64,000 nt of DNA from Epiperipatus broadwayi (GCA_028023455.1 JAQFVV010012396.1:24011330-24075329); one strand, 5' to 3'; counted from the first letter of the stretch, positions 13,671 through 26,740 are shown. Made by a program: numbers and translations. The notes: generated by a model from the letters alone, not told the origin.

Positions 13671-13924
13671 CTCATTAAATGTTTGTGATTATGTTTATTA
13701 AAAAACTAAAGACACCATAATATATTGTACCACTAATGAACCACGCTACATGCAAAATTGTTGTCTAAAATTATTAAAACAAAATCTTATATTTAAATAA
13801 TGAAAAGATTTTGAAAGTAAAACTTTGATAAATAAAATAATCTATAAAAGTTTAGTTTTCTTTATATAAGTGTAGATCATCAAAGGGCAAACATGTCATT
13901 TATTAGTATAAGTCTTACATTTAA

Positions 13925-14116
<192 letters not shown>

Positions 14117-14540
14117 CAATTAGAGGGGGGATTAAATGGTCATTTGTAAAGTTTTACAAATTAATTAAAGAGTAATTTGGAAGAAGGGGAATTTAACTTA
14201 GAAAAATTAAACTATTAGAAAAATTAAACTATTAAAAAAAAAAGAAATCTTAAAAACTAAAAAAATCTCTCCATTTATTTAAAATAAAATAAATATATGT
14301 ATGTGTAAATAATATTGATTTTAAATAAATAAAAAAACAATGTGTGCATGTAAGAAAATAAGAAAAATATGAAAGTTAAATATTAAAATAAAGGAAAGCT
14401 CATAGTTAGATTTTAAAACTCAAAGATTGCTTAATAGATAAGCTGCATAGGAATGGGATTACCAATGGCTACTTATTAATCAACAAAAGCAGTGGATGGA
14501 TTTTGAACAATGAAAATAACTAGTGGATTAAAAATTTACT

Positions 14541-15250
14541 TAAAAGATAACAAGACATTTATTTTTTATATAGTGCGATGTTTTTTTATAATCTATAATA
14601 TTAATAAGCCAATAAGCTAATACACATGCACTTTGCAGATGTCACTATATAAATGAATACTCCCACTTTTTCAAACATGAGATAAAGTCTTTAAGAAAAT
14701 ATAGAATGAATCACTTATATTTTTGACCCAACCATATATGTATGGGCAAATCTGAAGTGTTTGAAATGAAGAGCGTGAAGTTATTAATTGATCACTTTAA
14801 ATTACTTTTTTACTATGTAAATGAATGACTCTAATGAAATTTCTAGAATTTACGATACATCATTCTTATAATTAAACATATGTAAACAAAACATTTATTT
14901 TTTATATAGCATGATGTTTTTTATAATCTATAATATTAACAAGCCAATAAGCTATTACACATGCGCTTTGCAGATGTCACTATATAAATGAATACTCCCA
15001 CTTTTTCAAACATGAGATAAAGTCTTTAAGAAAATATAGAATGAATCACCTATATTTTCGACCCAACCATATATGTATGGGAAATTCTGAAGTGTTTGAA
15101 ATGAAGAGTGTGAAATTATTAATTGATCACTTTAAATTACTTTTTTACTACGTAAATGAATGATGCTAATGAAATTTCTAGAATTTACGATATGTCATTC
15201 TTATAATTAAACATATGTAAACAAGACATTTATTAAAAGATAACAATAAG
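14541..15250 (+). repeat. 336-bp tandem direct duplication
   Basis: Two nearly identical units lie head to tail (about 14555-14890 and 14891-15225). A third start, ACAAGACATTTATT, follows at 15221 and stops after about a dozen bases. The AAAAGATAACAA motif occurs just before unit 1 and just after the truncated third start, so an original flank may also have been duplicated. The units differ at only a few positions, so the duplication is fairly recent. No coding potential or RNA fold was recognised. Confidence 0.9.
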
Positions 15251-15845
15251 ATCATCACATAAATAGGGCTGAAAATTTTGTCATTCATTTATTCATGTAT
15301 CTAGATTCAATCACCTATTAGACATATTTTTTCAATAAAGACAATGCCATGCTAAGCAGTTATCAGAGCATGCTGCTGGATTCCAGCCTCAGTCTGACAG
15401 AACATCAGCAGTCTGCCTTATAGAAGCAATACCCATTTAATAATTTGAAGCTGCCAAGAATGTCTAACTGCCTGAAGTATAAGTAGCCCAGAACTGAAAT
15501 CATCAGGATGCAACAGAAGCCTAAAATTCAACTGGTTGGTAAACCACACATGCAGCAACAAAGAACAAAAAGTCACAACATTTAAAATCCTATAGATAAT
15601 AACATTTTCTTATTCCAATTCTTCATATTAACTTAAGTAGCCATTGCAATCTTTGAATATTTCCAGATGCAGTATAATAAATGAACTCTATAGCCAGAAT
15701 ATAATGAACTATATAGTATGTGTGGGTTCACACATTTCCTAATGTAACAAATAAATAGTTACAGAGCTTTCAAACCATGAAATAATTAGTTTATAAGTCC
15801 GAGTTTGTGTGTGTTCCATATACTTGCTGTTTATGTTATATTACG

Positions 15846-15884
<39 letters not shown>

Positions 15885-16730
15885 TATATATATATATATA
15901 TATATTTTATAATTGAGTGTATGCTCATCATATAATTGATAATTGTTTATTTAATTAAAGAAATGTATAAAATTAGTCTATAAGTTTTAGTATTAAGTCT
16001 ATTTAAAATATTTACAATAAAGTACTTTTCTGTTAATTATTGTTGGTCAATTCTTTAATTATACCACTAAGAACAATTTAGCAAAGAAGTTAGACACCTA
16101 GTTTATTCCATTTGTTTCCATTGAGCTAGTTTTGGATTTATCAGGTGCTGAGTTAGTAGCTGTCATCCAGAGTATGTTAGTTACTTCTTGTAATTAACTG
16201 GTTTCTGAAATTAACTTAAAACAAATAAAGTATTTTGAATGACACAGTTTGAATTCAGCAGTCAGAGGGTCTGTAACCTGGAAATATGGTTGTAGGTTAT
16301 ACCTGGTGTAACCTCAGTCTGGCTACAAGTATCTCTGGTATTGTGCTTCTCTGCCTGAGGCATTGGGTGCTGTAATATTTAAATTGCAGCTGGAGTAGAT
16401 CGAATTTATAATAAATAATTTTATAATATTGTCATTTTGCTATAAAAATAAGGCAACAATTTATCTTACAATTTGTTTACAATGTTTTTCACAATTTGTT
16501 TTTATTAAAGAGTAAGTTTTATTTTGTATATTTTTTTATTAAAAAGTAAAAATTATTTTTATTCTATATTTTTTCTAATATCGATCTTCTCCCACCCAGT
16601 TCAATATAGATGCTGAATATCTCTAATACTATACAAGAAAATTAGTTCGGTTTTAAAATATAATTATGTTCTCAATTTACGCCTAAACCTTAAAATTACT
16701 TGAAAGTTAAACATTTTCTTTGGGAGAGGT
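15251..16730. other. Intergenic tract with (TA)n at 15849-15904
   Basis: No gene. A TA microsatellite interrupted by AAA lies at 15849-15904. Segments at 15330-15560 and 16240-16390 are richer in G and C than average and look like decayed interspersed repeats, but were not recognised. Confidence 0.5.
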
Positions 16731-16732
16731 AT

Positions 16733-17865
16733 AAAGATCTAGGTAATAATCAATAAAGCAAGTCATATATAGAGTGACATTACTTTATAAAAAGATTGTA
16801 TTTACAAAAATGCAATATAGAGAGTGTACCAATAGCTCAAACAAGCTCTTATTATTAAGTGAAATAAGAGAAAATATTTAAAATCTTTATCTGGAATATT
16901 CTTATCCCCAGACCAATTGATTTTGAGCTTATTGTTCACCTCAGTGAGAAGCTAGAATATTCAGATACTAGATTTAAAATATCAACTCAAAATCCAGCAC
17001 TTATTTAATACTTAACTATTGAGATAAATCTCTGAAATTTTCAGACAAAAAAAATCTTAACTTCAGCTATCTACCTCAAATAGCTATATGGGACTGAACC
17101 AAATTCAGATCTGCCATATATTAATAGCCCTAGCATCACCAAAGCCTTAAAAGTAAATTATAATACTCAATAAAGCAAGTCATATATATCTGAGGTAGAT
17201 AGCTGAAGTTAAAGATTTTTTTTATGTCTGAAAATTTCAGTTTCTTCTCAATAGTTACATATTAAATAACTGCTGGGTTTTAAGTTGATATTTTAGATCT
17301 AGTGTCTGAATATTCTAGCTCTGACTGAGGTAAGCCATGAGCTCGAAACCAATTGGTCTGGGAATAAGAATATTCTGGATAGAGATTTTAAATATTTTCT
17401 CTTACTGCACTTATTAATAAGAGTTTGTTTGAGCTATTTGTACACTCTCTATATTGCATTTTTATAAATACAAGTTTTTTTTATAAACTAATGTCACCTA
17501 TATATGACTTGCTTTATTTATTATTATAATTTGCCTTCAAGTCTTTGGTGATGCTAGGGCGATTGATATATGATAAATCTGAATTTGATTCAGTCCCATA
17601 TAGCTATTTGTGATAGATAGCTGAAGTTAACATTTTTTTTTTTACATCTGAAAATTTCAATTTCTTACATATTAAATGAGTGCTGGGTTTTGAGTTGACA
17701 TTTTAGTCTAGTGTCTGAATATTCTAGCACCTCACTGGGATGAGCCATAAGCACAAAACTAATTGGTCTGGGATAAGAATATTCCAGATAAAGATTTTAA
17801 ATATTTTCTCTTACCACACTTAATATAAGAGCTTGTTTGGGCTAAAGATCTAGGTGTATTTCTCT
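16733..17865. repeat. Inverted satellite-like array, about 330-450 bp units
   Basis: Three copies of one unit. The first (about 16733-17186) reads on the minus strand. The second (17187-17540) and third (17541-17860) read on the plus strand, so the array turns around near 17186. Landmarks present in each, mirrored in the first, are GATAGCTGAAGTTAA, a T-rich run, CTGAAAATTTCA, TGCTGGGTTTTGAGTTGA (or similar), CTGAATATTCTAG, AATTGGTCTGGG and GATTTTAAATATTTTCTCTTA. CAAGTCATATATA blocks mark the joints. The copies are visibly diverged. No protein frame runs through them. Confidence 0.85.
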
Positions 17866-17869
17866 CAGG

Positions 17870-20040
17870 TTCATGTTTCCTCTGATGAAAGGCATAAACT
17901 AGAAACTAGTATGGGGATATTGGATTAGTAGGCTCTAGATAGAAATTTTGATAAAATAAACCTTCTTGCATTCTTTGATTACTATGGTCTGCACTGAATA
18001 GCAATACGGTTTGGAGAGGATTGCTATTGTTTATAATCAGAGATTTATATAATTAGAAAACAAAATATTTCACTGTTGTTATATTAATATTACCTTGTAA
18101 TTCTTACTTGGAAATTTTTAACAAATTGTTATTGAATATTATGATTATAGTGCTAAAACATAAGACATTTCAGATCTCCTAAGAACAGTGTTATGAAAAT
18201 CGCTTTCTTAAATAAATGTATTATTATAACGTTTTATATATTCACTTTAGAAATAAAAAGTTTTTGTTATACTTTAGATTATTTGCCATTGAATTGAGAA
18301 TATGAGAAATGCTGATTATGTTGAGCAAAATAACAAAAATGGATGTTATTTTAAACTATCACTCTATATACTTAGCTTTATTTATACACTTCGGTAGTTT
18401 TTACTATCTTATAAATAGGATAACTTTAAATCGAAGTTGGAAAATAAAACGATTTTTATTGGAGTTTAATAAAGTTGCAAAAGTTTTTGAATACAATATA
18501 GCTAATATAAAATGAATCATGGATTCAAATCATAAATATATACTTACAAATCATAAACTTATTAAAATGTTTATAATGTATTTTATTATTAGTTTAATAA
18601 ACTTAACATTAATTTAAAACTTGATTCGTTATATTAGTTAAAAAATAAATCAAAACTGTTTAACATTTTAAAATTTGTATGCATAACATATCTCAAATTG
18701 TTTTATGACAGTTTAATCCTGTATTAAATTATATCCAGATGTAAAAAAAAATTCACATTTCCTTGTCTTACTGAAACTTTAAGAATCATTTTAACGGAAA
18801 ATACTTGATGGATGAAATGAACACAACAACAAATGTCCAAGAATTTTTGAAGTTTTAATTAAAAGCAAAATATCTTGTCAAAGTATGAATATATTATTTA
18901 TCTTTTTTTAAATTATACAAATGTTTTGATTCTTTATATAATTGATTTCATTTATATGTCTATTCATAAATCACTAAAAAAATCAATGATTATTATTATT
19001 AATTTGCCAATATTTACAATATATTATTTTACTTGATTTATATATATATACATTAAAAAATCATTGAGTATTTATAATTTTCATTAAAAGGTGTCGCTAT
19101 TAATAGGCAAATATAAAATGCTAACAAATGCTTTGAAACATGTCAAATATTTTTATTCAACAGTAGTAACAATGAAAGTACAAAAATTATTTAGAAAAAG
19201 AAAAAAAAAATAAACCATTGAAGAAAAGGAAATAATTTTTAGCTTTTTGTTTTAGATCATACTTTATGTCCCCACTTCTCCATACCCAATTATCATTCAC
19301 TTTTATTCTAATTATGTTTTAACTATCAAATATTTATTTTTATAATTTTATTCACATTATGATATCATCTTTTCATATGATGTCAATTTTATTTTTTTTT
19401 TCAGATTATTTTTACTTAAATATTTTGCACAGTAATGATTTTCAAAATCTGAACACCGTCCAAATTATAAAGTTTTTTTCTTAATGTCCATCATCAATTA
19501 CATTTCTTTTCTCCATTAGTTTTCCTTGCTTCTTTTACCTAAATTGTATTATCTTAAAATAGCATTGTCTTTTTGGTTAGAATTTTTAGTGTTTCCTTTA
19601 CTTGAACTTTCTAACATTGTTCACTGTAATATTATGCTTTCTAACAGAAGTTAATAAATTCTTTGCTTTTTACGATTATTTATTTATGCAGTTTTCACAG
19701 CTTTCATAATAGTATGCCCGGATGACTGAATTCTAAGTAGCATAATTAAAAATATTTTCTTGTTATGTACAACTATGAGGAATTGTATTTTACTTTAGCT
19801 TTTCAATCGTTAGTCTTTTTAATAACAGATTCAAAATTCTCTTATTTCCTTAAACAAAATATTAGCACTTAATTATAAACACTATTAATTGTATATTTTT
19901 TATCTAGAGGATTATATTAAACTATTAATTGTACATGGAAAGTAATATTTTTGTAATATATAATTCATAACTTTTGTATTTTTTTTATTATTTTGTGACA
20001 TACTAAAAGGTAAAACCTTTAATTTATTATATTTTGATAT
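17870..20040. other. AT-rich tract without recognisable gene
   Basis: Nothing supportable; very AT-rich with scattered homopolymer runs. Confidence 0.5.
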
Positions 20041-20044
20041 AGTA

Positions 20045-20205
20045 GCAACTCTTTTCATACATTATTGTCACCCAGTGTAAGTCATAGTCTATCCATTACT
20101 ATGAATTACACTGGGTGGAACTACTGCATAGGGAGAGTTGATATTGTTTTAACAGATTGTGTAAAACATAATAAATTATTATCATTTGATGTTTCAACGG
20201 TTTAT
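20045..20205. repeat. Unnamed dispersed repeat, copy B
   Basis: The second copy of the repeat at 13490-13670. This copy contains a clear inverted repeat: CACCCAGTGTAA (about 20070-20081) against TTACACTGGGTG (20106-20117). The downstream TTTTAACAGATTGTG and ATCATTTGATGTTT blocks match copy A. Confidence 0.6.
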
Positions 20206-20266
20206 TATATTTTGATGATGGAATTATTATATATATTTTAAAAGTTATGTGAAACTTTGATATATT

Positions 20267-20392
<126 letters not shown>

Positions 20393-21026
20393 AATGTACA
20401 TCTAATTACAATGACTTTATTATGCCTTAATTTATACAATATTGATATTTTATGTTTATTTCTATAAAGTGTAATTTATTATTAATTAAAATAACTTCAT
20501 TTTTATTGTTTATATTACATTTCAATCTTTTTTGATAGATTGGGTTTTTCTGATGTAATACAAAAAGGTCATTACATAAATTAAACATTTTTAAATAATA
20601 TAAACATAGTTGTAATAATCAACATTAATTAGAAACATTTTTTATAAAGATTTAGGGGTCTGATTTTTAGATGAGAGAAAAAATCTAAGTTTAAAACTGC
20701 TGTGTTTAAATTCCGTTTAATTAATCAAATTTTGTATAATCTCTGATCAAGTAAGAATACACTTATTTTATGATTTACAAAGTTGAATTTTTTTAGAATC
20801 TGAAACTTATTATTAAATCACTGTAAAATTGCACAGTTCTTTTTCTATCTTTTATGCATGTATTTCATAGAACTATATGTAACTTGTCATATGATTTAAT
20901 ATTTTGATATACCTGAACATCCATATATAAATGACAATCCAAATTTTTCTCTGTCTTTATTATGACCTGCTTGATTTGAAGCTTAAATGTTCAAGCAGTC
21001 TCTTGCATGTACGGATATACAGATAG

Positions 21027-21027
<1 letters not shown>

Positions 21028-21111
<84 letters not shown>
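21028..21111. repeat. (TA)n microsatellite
   Basis: About 84 bp of uninterrupted TA dinucleotide. Confidence 0.98.
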
Positions 21112-21114
<3 letters not shown>

Positions 21115-21379
21115 AATGTTACCAAGATACATCTGTATATAATTTATTTATAATATATGTAAACTGATATTTTAACCAAGTTACACTGGTCATCAATTGA
21201 GTAACAAATATTATAAAATAATTGTAGAGGTGCTGTGTACATTGGTGTATAACAATAATGAACATTTTATTAATAGAAAATAAAAATAATAATTATGAAA
21301 AATTATTTAGATTAATGACTTTTAAAAAAAAAAATTCAAATAGAATGTAATTTGCACGTAACATTACATTTGTTGGTAC

Positions 21380-21692
21380 ATTCAGCCTTTTAAAGATCTC
21401 AATGGCTTGTCTGATCTGGCATTTTTGGAGAGCATCACATCTGGATAGTATTCTAATATTAGAAAAAGCAACACTATGATGTGTGTATATGGAATGAAGA
21501 GATAATACTGCTGATGATGTGTATTTTTAACTGAGTTAACATGTTCATCTTTTCTAGCATTGATGTAATGATTACTCATGTCTTTATACGAAGGTTTACA
21601 AATATTACATGGAATTTTATAAACTCCATATGCTTCAAGAAGAATTGATTCCTTAATCTTGATATATGTTGTCTTTATATTATAATGTCTTA
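21380..21692 (-). pseudogene. Penelope-like element GIY-YIG endonuclease relic (minus copy)
   Basis: On the minus strand the translation runs ESILLEAYGVYKIPCNICKP, then a decayed Tyr-Ile-Gly region, then ARKDEHVNSVKNTHH. This is the layout of the C-terminal GIY-YIG endonuclease of Penelope-like retroelements: GVY-IPC--C in the first half and R--EH--AVK in the second. Part of it is the open frame 21382-21579. The diagnostic YIGET box is mutated. It faces a second relic of the same domain across a 29-bp perfect inverted repeat. Confidence 0.65.
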
Positions 21693-21756
21693 AAATACAT
21701 TCAATATTGTCTATATCAGATGTAATCTAAGACATTATAATATAAAGACAACATAT
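21664..21756. repeat. Perfect 29-bp inverted repeat between two Penelope relics
   Basis: Arms at 21664-21692 and 21728-21756 are exact reverse complements, with a 35-base spacer. They sit at the N-terminal-proximal edge of both endonuclease relics, so the two relics are arranged head to head. Identity here is higher than in the flanking coding relics. Confidence 0.9.
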
Positions 21757-21990
21757 GCCACTCATAAAAAAATTAATGACATTATAACCAAACCTAATGA
21801 CTCAATTCTTGAAGCAAATGGAGTGTATGAAATTCCATATAACATTTGTAAAACATACTATATAAGCATGAATAACTGTTGCACGAATTCTAGAAGAAAT
21901 GAACATATTAATGCAGTTAAAAACATTCATCAACATCAGCACTGTCTCTTCATGGTGATGAATTTTAATAATTTTATAAATCATAAGTTA
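21757..21990 (+). pseudogene. Penelope-like element GIY-YIG endonuclease relic (plus copy)
   Basis: The plus-strand translation shows DSILEANGVYEIPYNICKTY, then YYIS, then SRRNEHINAVKNIHQ. It parallels the minus copy at 21380-21692 and matches the GIY-YIG domain layout of Penelope-like elements. The second Cys of the IPC motif is Tyr and the YIG box is broken, so the domain is inactive. Confidence 0.65.
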
Positions 21991-23190
21991 TAAAATACTT
22001 TGATATTTGGCTGTTGAATGTTATTAACATTAATAAATATTAATTTTATTATTATAGTTATGCCTATTTGCCTTTATCATTATCTGCATCTTTCAGTAAT
22101 CTAGCAATATTTACCACACAATTGTATTTGCTTATTTATGCATTGAGAAAACAAGAATAAAAATAATATGATAGGAAAGTCATTTTATTTAATATTATAT
22201 TATTGATGTTAAAATAAAATCAAAGAAGTAGATTGTTTTAAATTTAATTAAAAATCATGAAAAGGTTTTATTTAATTGGTATAAGTTCACATTAATTAAT
22301 TTTATTTAATTTAATACAGTTGAAGATCGCTCTACTTTATTAATCATGAGTTAAAATAACAAGGATATTAAATTTTATTTTAGTAGAAGATTAAGAGAAA
22401 ACATATTGGTGTGATATTTTGGGTAGCAGCAAAATCCTTTTTCTAGTCATGCTATCATGGAGGTCATCCTAGCATGCTATTGTTATTTAATTTAAGAGTT
22501 TCTTCATGTTTAATTGTAATTATAAATTTTATAATTGCTTGATTCAATAAGATATCATCCTAAGAATTAGGATATGTCTTATTACTATTATTGTTTTTTA
22601 GGATCATATTCATTGTTAGCCTTCAAAAAATAAAGAGAAGAACAAAGTTATTGATTATAGGATAATTTATCATTAAAAAAATCTGAGATTTATTTATAAA
22701 ATTATTTTTTAAAAAAATTGTTATGTTTAAGATCAAATTACTTTAAGAAAGAGTTATGTGGCATAGAGAAGATATATTATTTTAATAAAAAAAGCCCTGT
22801 ACATTAAATCTTATAATTTTAGAACGATACTCATGATAATTAGAAGATGTGGTTGTATTTTGTGAAGGTGCTGGTGAAAGAAGATTTAAAAGTACCATAA
22901 CCATTTTTGTATCATATGCTTCATATTTTAAAAGTTATAAGAAAAAATATGAGAATTCTTCTTCTGATCTGATCTTGCATTTTTTTATAATTGATGCCCC
23001 TATTTTTACTCTTATTATATCAGTATACATGCATGTGAGCTACCCCATATAGATTTTATAAGCATATTATTATTATTATTAGCCTTTATTATTTTCTATG
23101 TTTATTGTAGTGACAAATTTAGCTTAGTCTTCAATCTAGTTATCACTTTAATTTTAAGGTTACAATTTTGTTTATGCCCAACATGTTGGC
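21990..23190. other. AT-rich tract without recognisable gene
   Basis: Nothing supportable. The 67-codon frame at 22849 has no recognisable domain. Confidence 0.5.
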
Positions 23191-23606
23191 ATTTGGTCGA
23201 TTGTTGAGGCATTTATTCACTTTTCACTGTTTTGTAGGTTACATATATGTATTGTAATGGGCGAAAGCTTTAAGATTCACATATACTGACCACGAGGGCG
23301 CCACTAGTCCAAAAATAGGAATTATACATTTATTTTAAGGGTGGACAGGATATGCGAACCAAAATGCGCCGAACTAAACTCAGGGAGAAACAAGATATCT
23401 TAAATATTGTTTAGACAGCCGAGAAAACAAATCACAAAGACAAACATCAGTCAAGTTAAGTTTAAACAAATTTTAACTTCTATTTATGAGCAAAATAACT
23501 TGTAAGAAAAAGTTTTACACAAAAATCAATAGGGTTATCTCAGGCGTGTACTAGAAAGACTAAACACATTGCTCTAGCAGACTTACTGACCCTCTAATAA
23601 TGAGTT

Positions 23607-23870
23607 CTACAGGGAGGAAGCAATTTCATTCAGAAGAAGAGAAGTCATGTAATTGTTGGCCCTCCTACTCACAGGTATGAATACAATATGTTCTTGAAAT
23701 AAATCAATGAAACCAGCAGCAGCGAGCTTTTCTAGGCCCACCAAAAAGGTGTCAGGACCCAAAATGTCATCTGCTAGTAGAATCTGCATCTTAAAACTAT
23801 GTTCAAAGCAAAGATGATTGATATACCTCAAGAACCACGATAAATATGCTTCAGAATGAATGAAAAACAA
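23607..23870 (-). CDS. Unrecognised 87-codon open frame
   Basis: The translation has a non-random composition, with a central stretch LLADDILGPDTFLVGLEKLA and then a VSRRANNYM segment. The DNA is unusually GC-balanced for this window. I do not recognise the protein. It is not preceded by a clear promoter. It may be a short gag-like or host-derived fragment within a repeat, or a chance frame in higher-GC DNA. An internal Met at about residue 28 could also be a start. Confidence 0.25.
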   Translation of the reverse strand: MFFIHSEAYLSWFLRYINHLCFEHSFKMQILLADDILGPDTFLVGLEKLAAAGFIDLFQEHIVFIPVSRRANNYMTSLLLNEIASSL

Positions 23871-24098
23871 ACCAATAAAACTGGCGACTCTCCAACGAAA
23901 TGATTGGCAAAACTAATCTAAGAATTAAGGGCCTCAATAGGAGACAAGTAAATTATTAGAAAATAAGTTACATCTGCCCCAGCATTTAACGAAAATGAAT
24001 TACCAATAATTATAATTAAAAAATAAATTTACGACACAAGTTGTGAGTACATACTCTGACAAATTTTCAGCTATACAAGTAAATACAAAATAAATCTA

Positions 24099-24408
24099 TT
24101 GGAGAGTGCACATGAGTACGAAAATAGGAAAGCTATAAATACTTTAGCAGTGAAAGTCTCTCTCACCTGTAATTTACAAAAGGAATAAATATTTTCTTCC
24201 TGCTGGTGGCTTAAAATTTTTACAAAGCAAAAACAATTATAGTTTCCATTTTCAGAGATATAAGAAATGAAGACTATGAAAATAAAGTCACCAGCCAAAA
24301 GATTTGGTGGTTTGCAAAAGCACAAACACCATATTTAACATTAATTCGGGCTACTAAAATAATTACAGGTAGGCATAAAAATAGAAAAACTCACACGTCA
24401 CTCTCCAA
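24099..24408. mobile_element. TA-flanked MITE with TTGGAGAGTG termini
   Basis: A 310-bp element bounded by inverted repeats beginning TTGGAGAGTG at the left and the complement at the right. Weaker similarity extends to about 30 bases. TA lies on both sides (24097-24098 and 24409-24410), the target duplication of Tc1/mariner-type elements. It has no transposase. The 84-codon frame overlapping it on the minus strand is not credible as a gene. Confidence 0.65.
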
Positions 24409-24429
24409 TAAACAACAACTGAAAGCAAA

Positions 24430-24457
24430 CTTGGAATCTTAAAACTAAGATTCCAAG
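24430..24457. repeat. Perfect 12-bp hairpin
   Basis: CTTGGAATCTTA and its exact complement are separated by AAAC. It lies between two inverted-repeat elements. Function is unknown; it could be the palindromic end of a small element. Confidence 0.7.
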
Positions 24458-24540
24458 ACACACAGCAAAGTACAATAAAAGAGAATAAATATAGCTAATC
24501 AAAATGAAGTTAAATATTAATTTATAAATACAGATTTATA

Positions 24541-25061
24541 ATTAGATTGAGTGGAGATTTAATGAAAAGAAATTTATCCTGGCAAAAATAAAAGAAAATT
24601 TCATCTTACGATAAAGCACAGTTCACATAGAGTGTGCACGTTTATCTTTAGTTCATTTTCAGGTCCTTTAACAGTGGCAAGGTAGAGGCAGTGTTTATTT
24701 TAGAGGCTCATGGCATGACTGAAGGAGAGCTGGCAGGTGTGGGTCCATCCTTTGTTTAAATTAGCAAGACATTCTAATGATGGCAAAACTCATAGCGGTA
24801 AATTTTGACATCTTGCACAGTAACAAAGTTTGTCAAAAATGGTTTAAGTTTTTAGCAGGAATTAAATGTCCAAACTGCTATCCAAAATGGTGTGACTCTC
24901 ATCAGGCAATAATCCAAGTGTCTATTTCTATATTGAATCTCCTCTATCTAAAAATTGGCGAGCTATTCCTCTCTCGCTACATTTCCCATGAAAAACTTTT
25001 CTTAGTGTCCAATTCTATATCTCGGGCAGGGCAAATATTAATTTCCCACTCAATCTAATTT
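24541..25061. mobile_element. Candidate MITE with ATTAGATTGAGTGG termini
   Basis: ATTAGATTGAGTGG followed by A/T-rich sequence at 24541-24563 is matched in inverted orientation at 25037-25060, about 20 of 23 positions by eye. The intervening 480 bases include a 93-codon frame (24777-25058) that I do not recognise. TA precedes the left end; the right flank is ambiguous. Confidence 0.5.
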
Positions 25062-25422
25062 AAGAAGTCCAACCAGGGATTATTGTAACCAAAATAACAA
25101 ATACAAAACTAAATCTCCACTTTTTAGAATTAACTTTAAAAATAATTACAATAAAAGCAACAGGAATATATAATTAGCAAGCTTGTCTGTTTTTAATCAA
25201 ATTGATTAAAACAGGAGGTGAAAGTAAACTATTTTAAAATCAATTTTATAAACATTAAATGATCTATTTTAAATATAAATGTGTATGTGTTTTAAATAAT
25301 AAAAAAAAAATTAGCATTAGACATTTAATGAAAATGAAGTTGTTTTTCTCTTTTTTTAATTTTAGTAATAAAACCATTGAATTGGAAATCAATCCGTTTC
25401 AATATATATATATATATATATA

Positions 25423-26740
25423 TAACATTCTGATTATTTATTAAGTCTATATGAAGTAATTAAATAGAGAAAGGTTTGAATTTTTATCATATGTGTCTTC
25501 AATATTTATAAGAGTCAAACAATGTAGTTTTTTTTTTTTTTACAATAGAGGAACCTCTCAAACCTCAACATGAAATAGCGACTTTACAAATATAAGAATG
25601 GCTGTATTATTTTTAAACTAAATTCCCATGTATATAGACCAATCTGAAGCATCTTGATTTGAGAGCATAAATCTGATATTCTTTTCACTTTTTTAAGTTC
25701 ACTATTTCTTTCACAAATTGACTTACACAAAAGGTTGTGATTTACAGTTAGTTAATATTATGATCCTTTCTAATGAAAATGTAGAAACTGATGTAACATT
25801 CTGATTATTTATTAAGTGCATAGGAAATATATAATTAAATAGAGAAAGACTTTAATTGTTATCATATGCACCTTCAACATTTATAATAGTCAACAATGTA
25901 GTTGCTGTGACTATAGATTAACCTTTCAAACCTCAACACAACCTCTATAATGAAATAAACTACATTAGTTGACTATTACAGACATTGAAGGTGCACATGA
26001 TAAAGGTTAAAGTCTTTCTCTAATTAATTAAATACTTCCTATGCTCTTAATAAATAATCAGAATATTGCATAAGTTTCTATATTTCCATTAGAAAAGATC
26101 ATAATATTAACTTGCTGTAAATTGCAATATTTCATGTATGTTAATTTGTGAAGAAAATAGTGAACTTAAAAAGTGAAGAAAGTAACAGCTTCATGCTCTC
26201 AGATGAAGATGCTTCAGATTGGCCTACATAAGTGGGAATTTATATTAAAGATAAGATGGTCGTTTTTATTTTATAAAGTCACTATCTTGTGTTGAGGTTT
26301 GAGAGGTCCCTCTATAGTCAAAAAAACTATATGATTTGATTATTATAAACATTGAATGCACATATGATAAAGGTTGAAGCCATGCTCTATTTAATTACAT
26401 ACTTCCTATGCACTTAATATATAATCAGAATGTTACATCAGTTTTTATATTTCTATTAAAAAAGATCATAATAGTAACTCATTGTTAATTGCACGATTTC
26501 ACATAAGTTAATTTGTGAAGGAATTAGTGAACATAAAAAGGGAAGAGAGAAACAGCTTCACACTCTCATATCAAGATGCTTCAGATTGGCCAATATAAGT
26601 GAGAATTTAAGTTATCAATAAGATGGCCATTCTTATCTTTATAAAGTTGCTATCTTGGTTTGAGAGATTCCTCTTCAGTCAAAAAACTACATCATTTGAT
26701 TTTTATAAATGTTGAAGATACATATGATAATGATTAAAGT

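Larger units (their letters stand above)
23248..25085. other. Higher-GC composite repeat block
   Basis: A patch distinct from its flanks, with more G and C and fewer A/T runs. It starts near TGTAATGGGCG (23253) with a GGCGCC motif at 23299. Read on the minus strand, the GGCGCCCT and terminal CCATTACA resemble the end of the LTR-like block at 31010-31084. It contains at least two inverted-repeat elements (24099-24408 and about 24541-25061) and a perfect 12-bp hairpin at 24430-24457. Together this suggests nested mobile elements, possibly inside an LTR-like sequence. The left and right limits are approximate. Confidence 0.4.

Noticed and set aside
16733-17865. CRISPR-like array
   Set aside because: The units are about 350 bp, diverged and inverted, in eukaryotic DNA.
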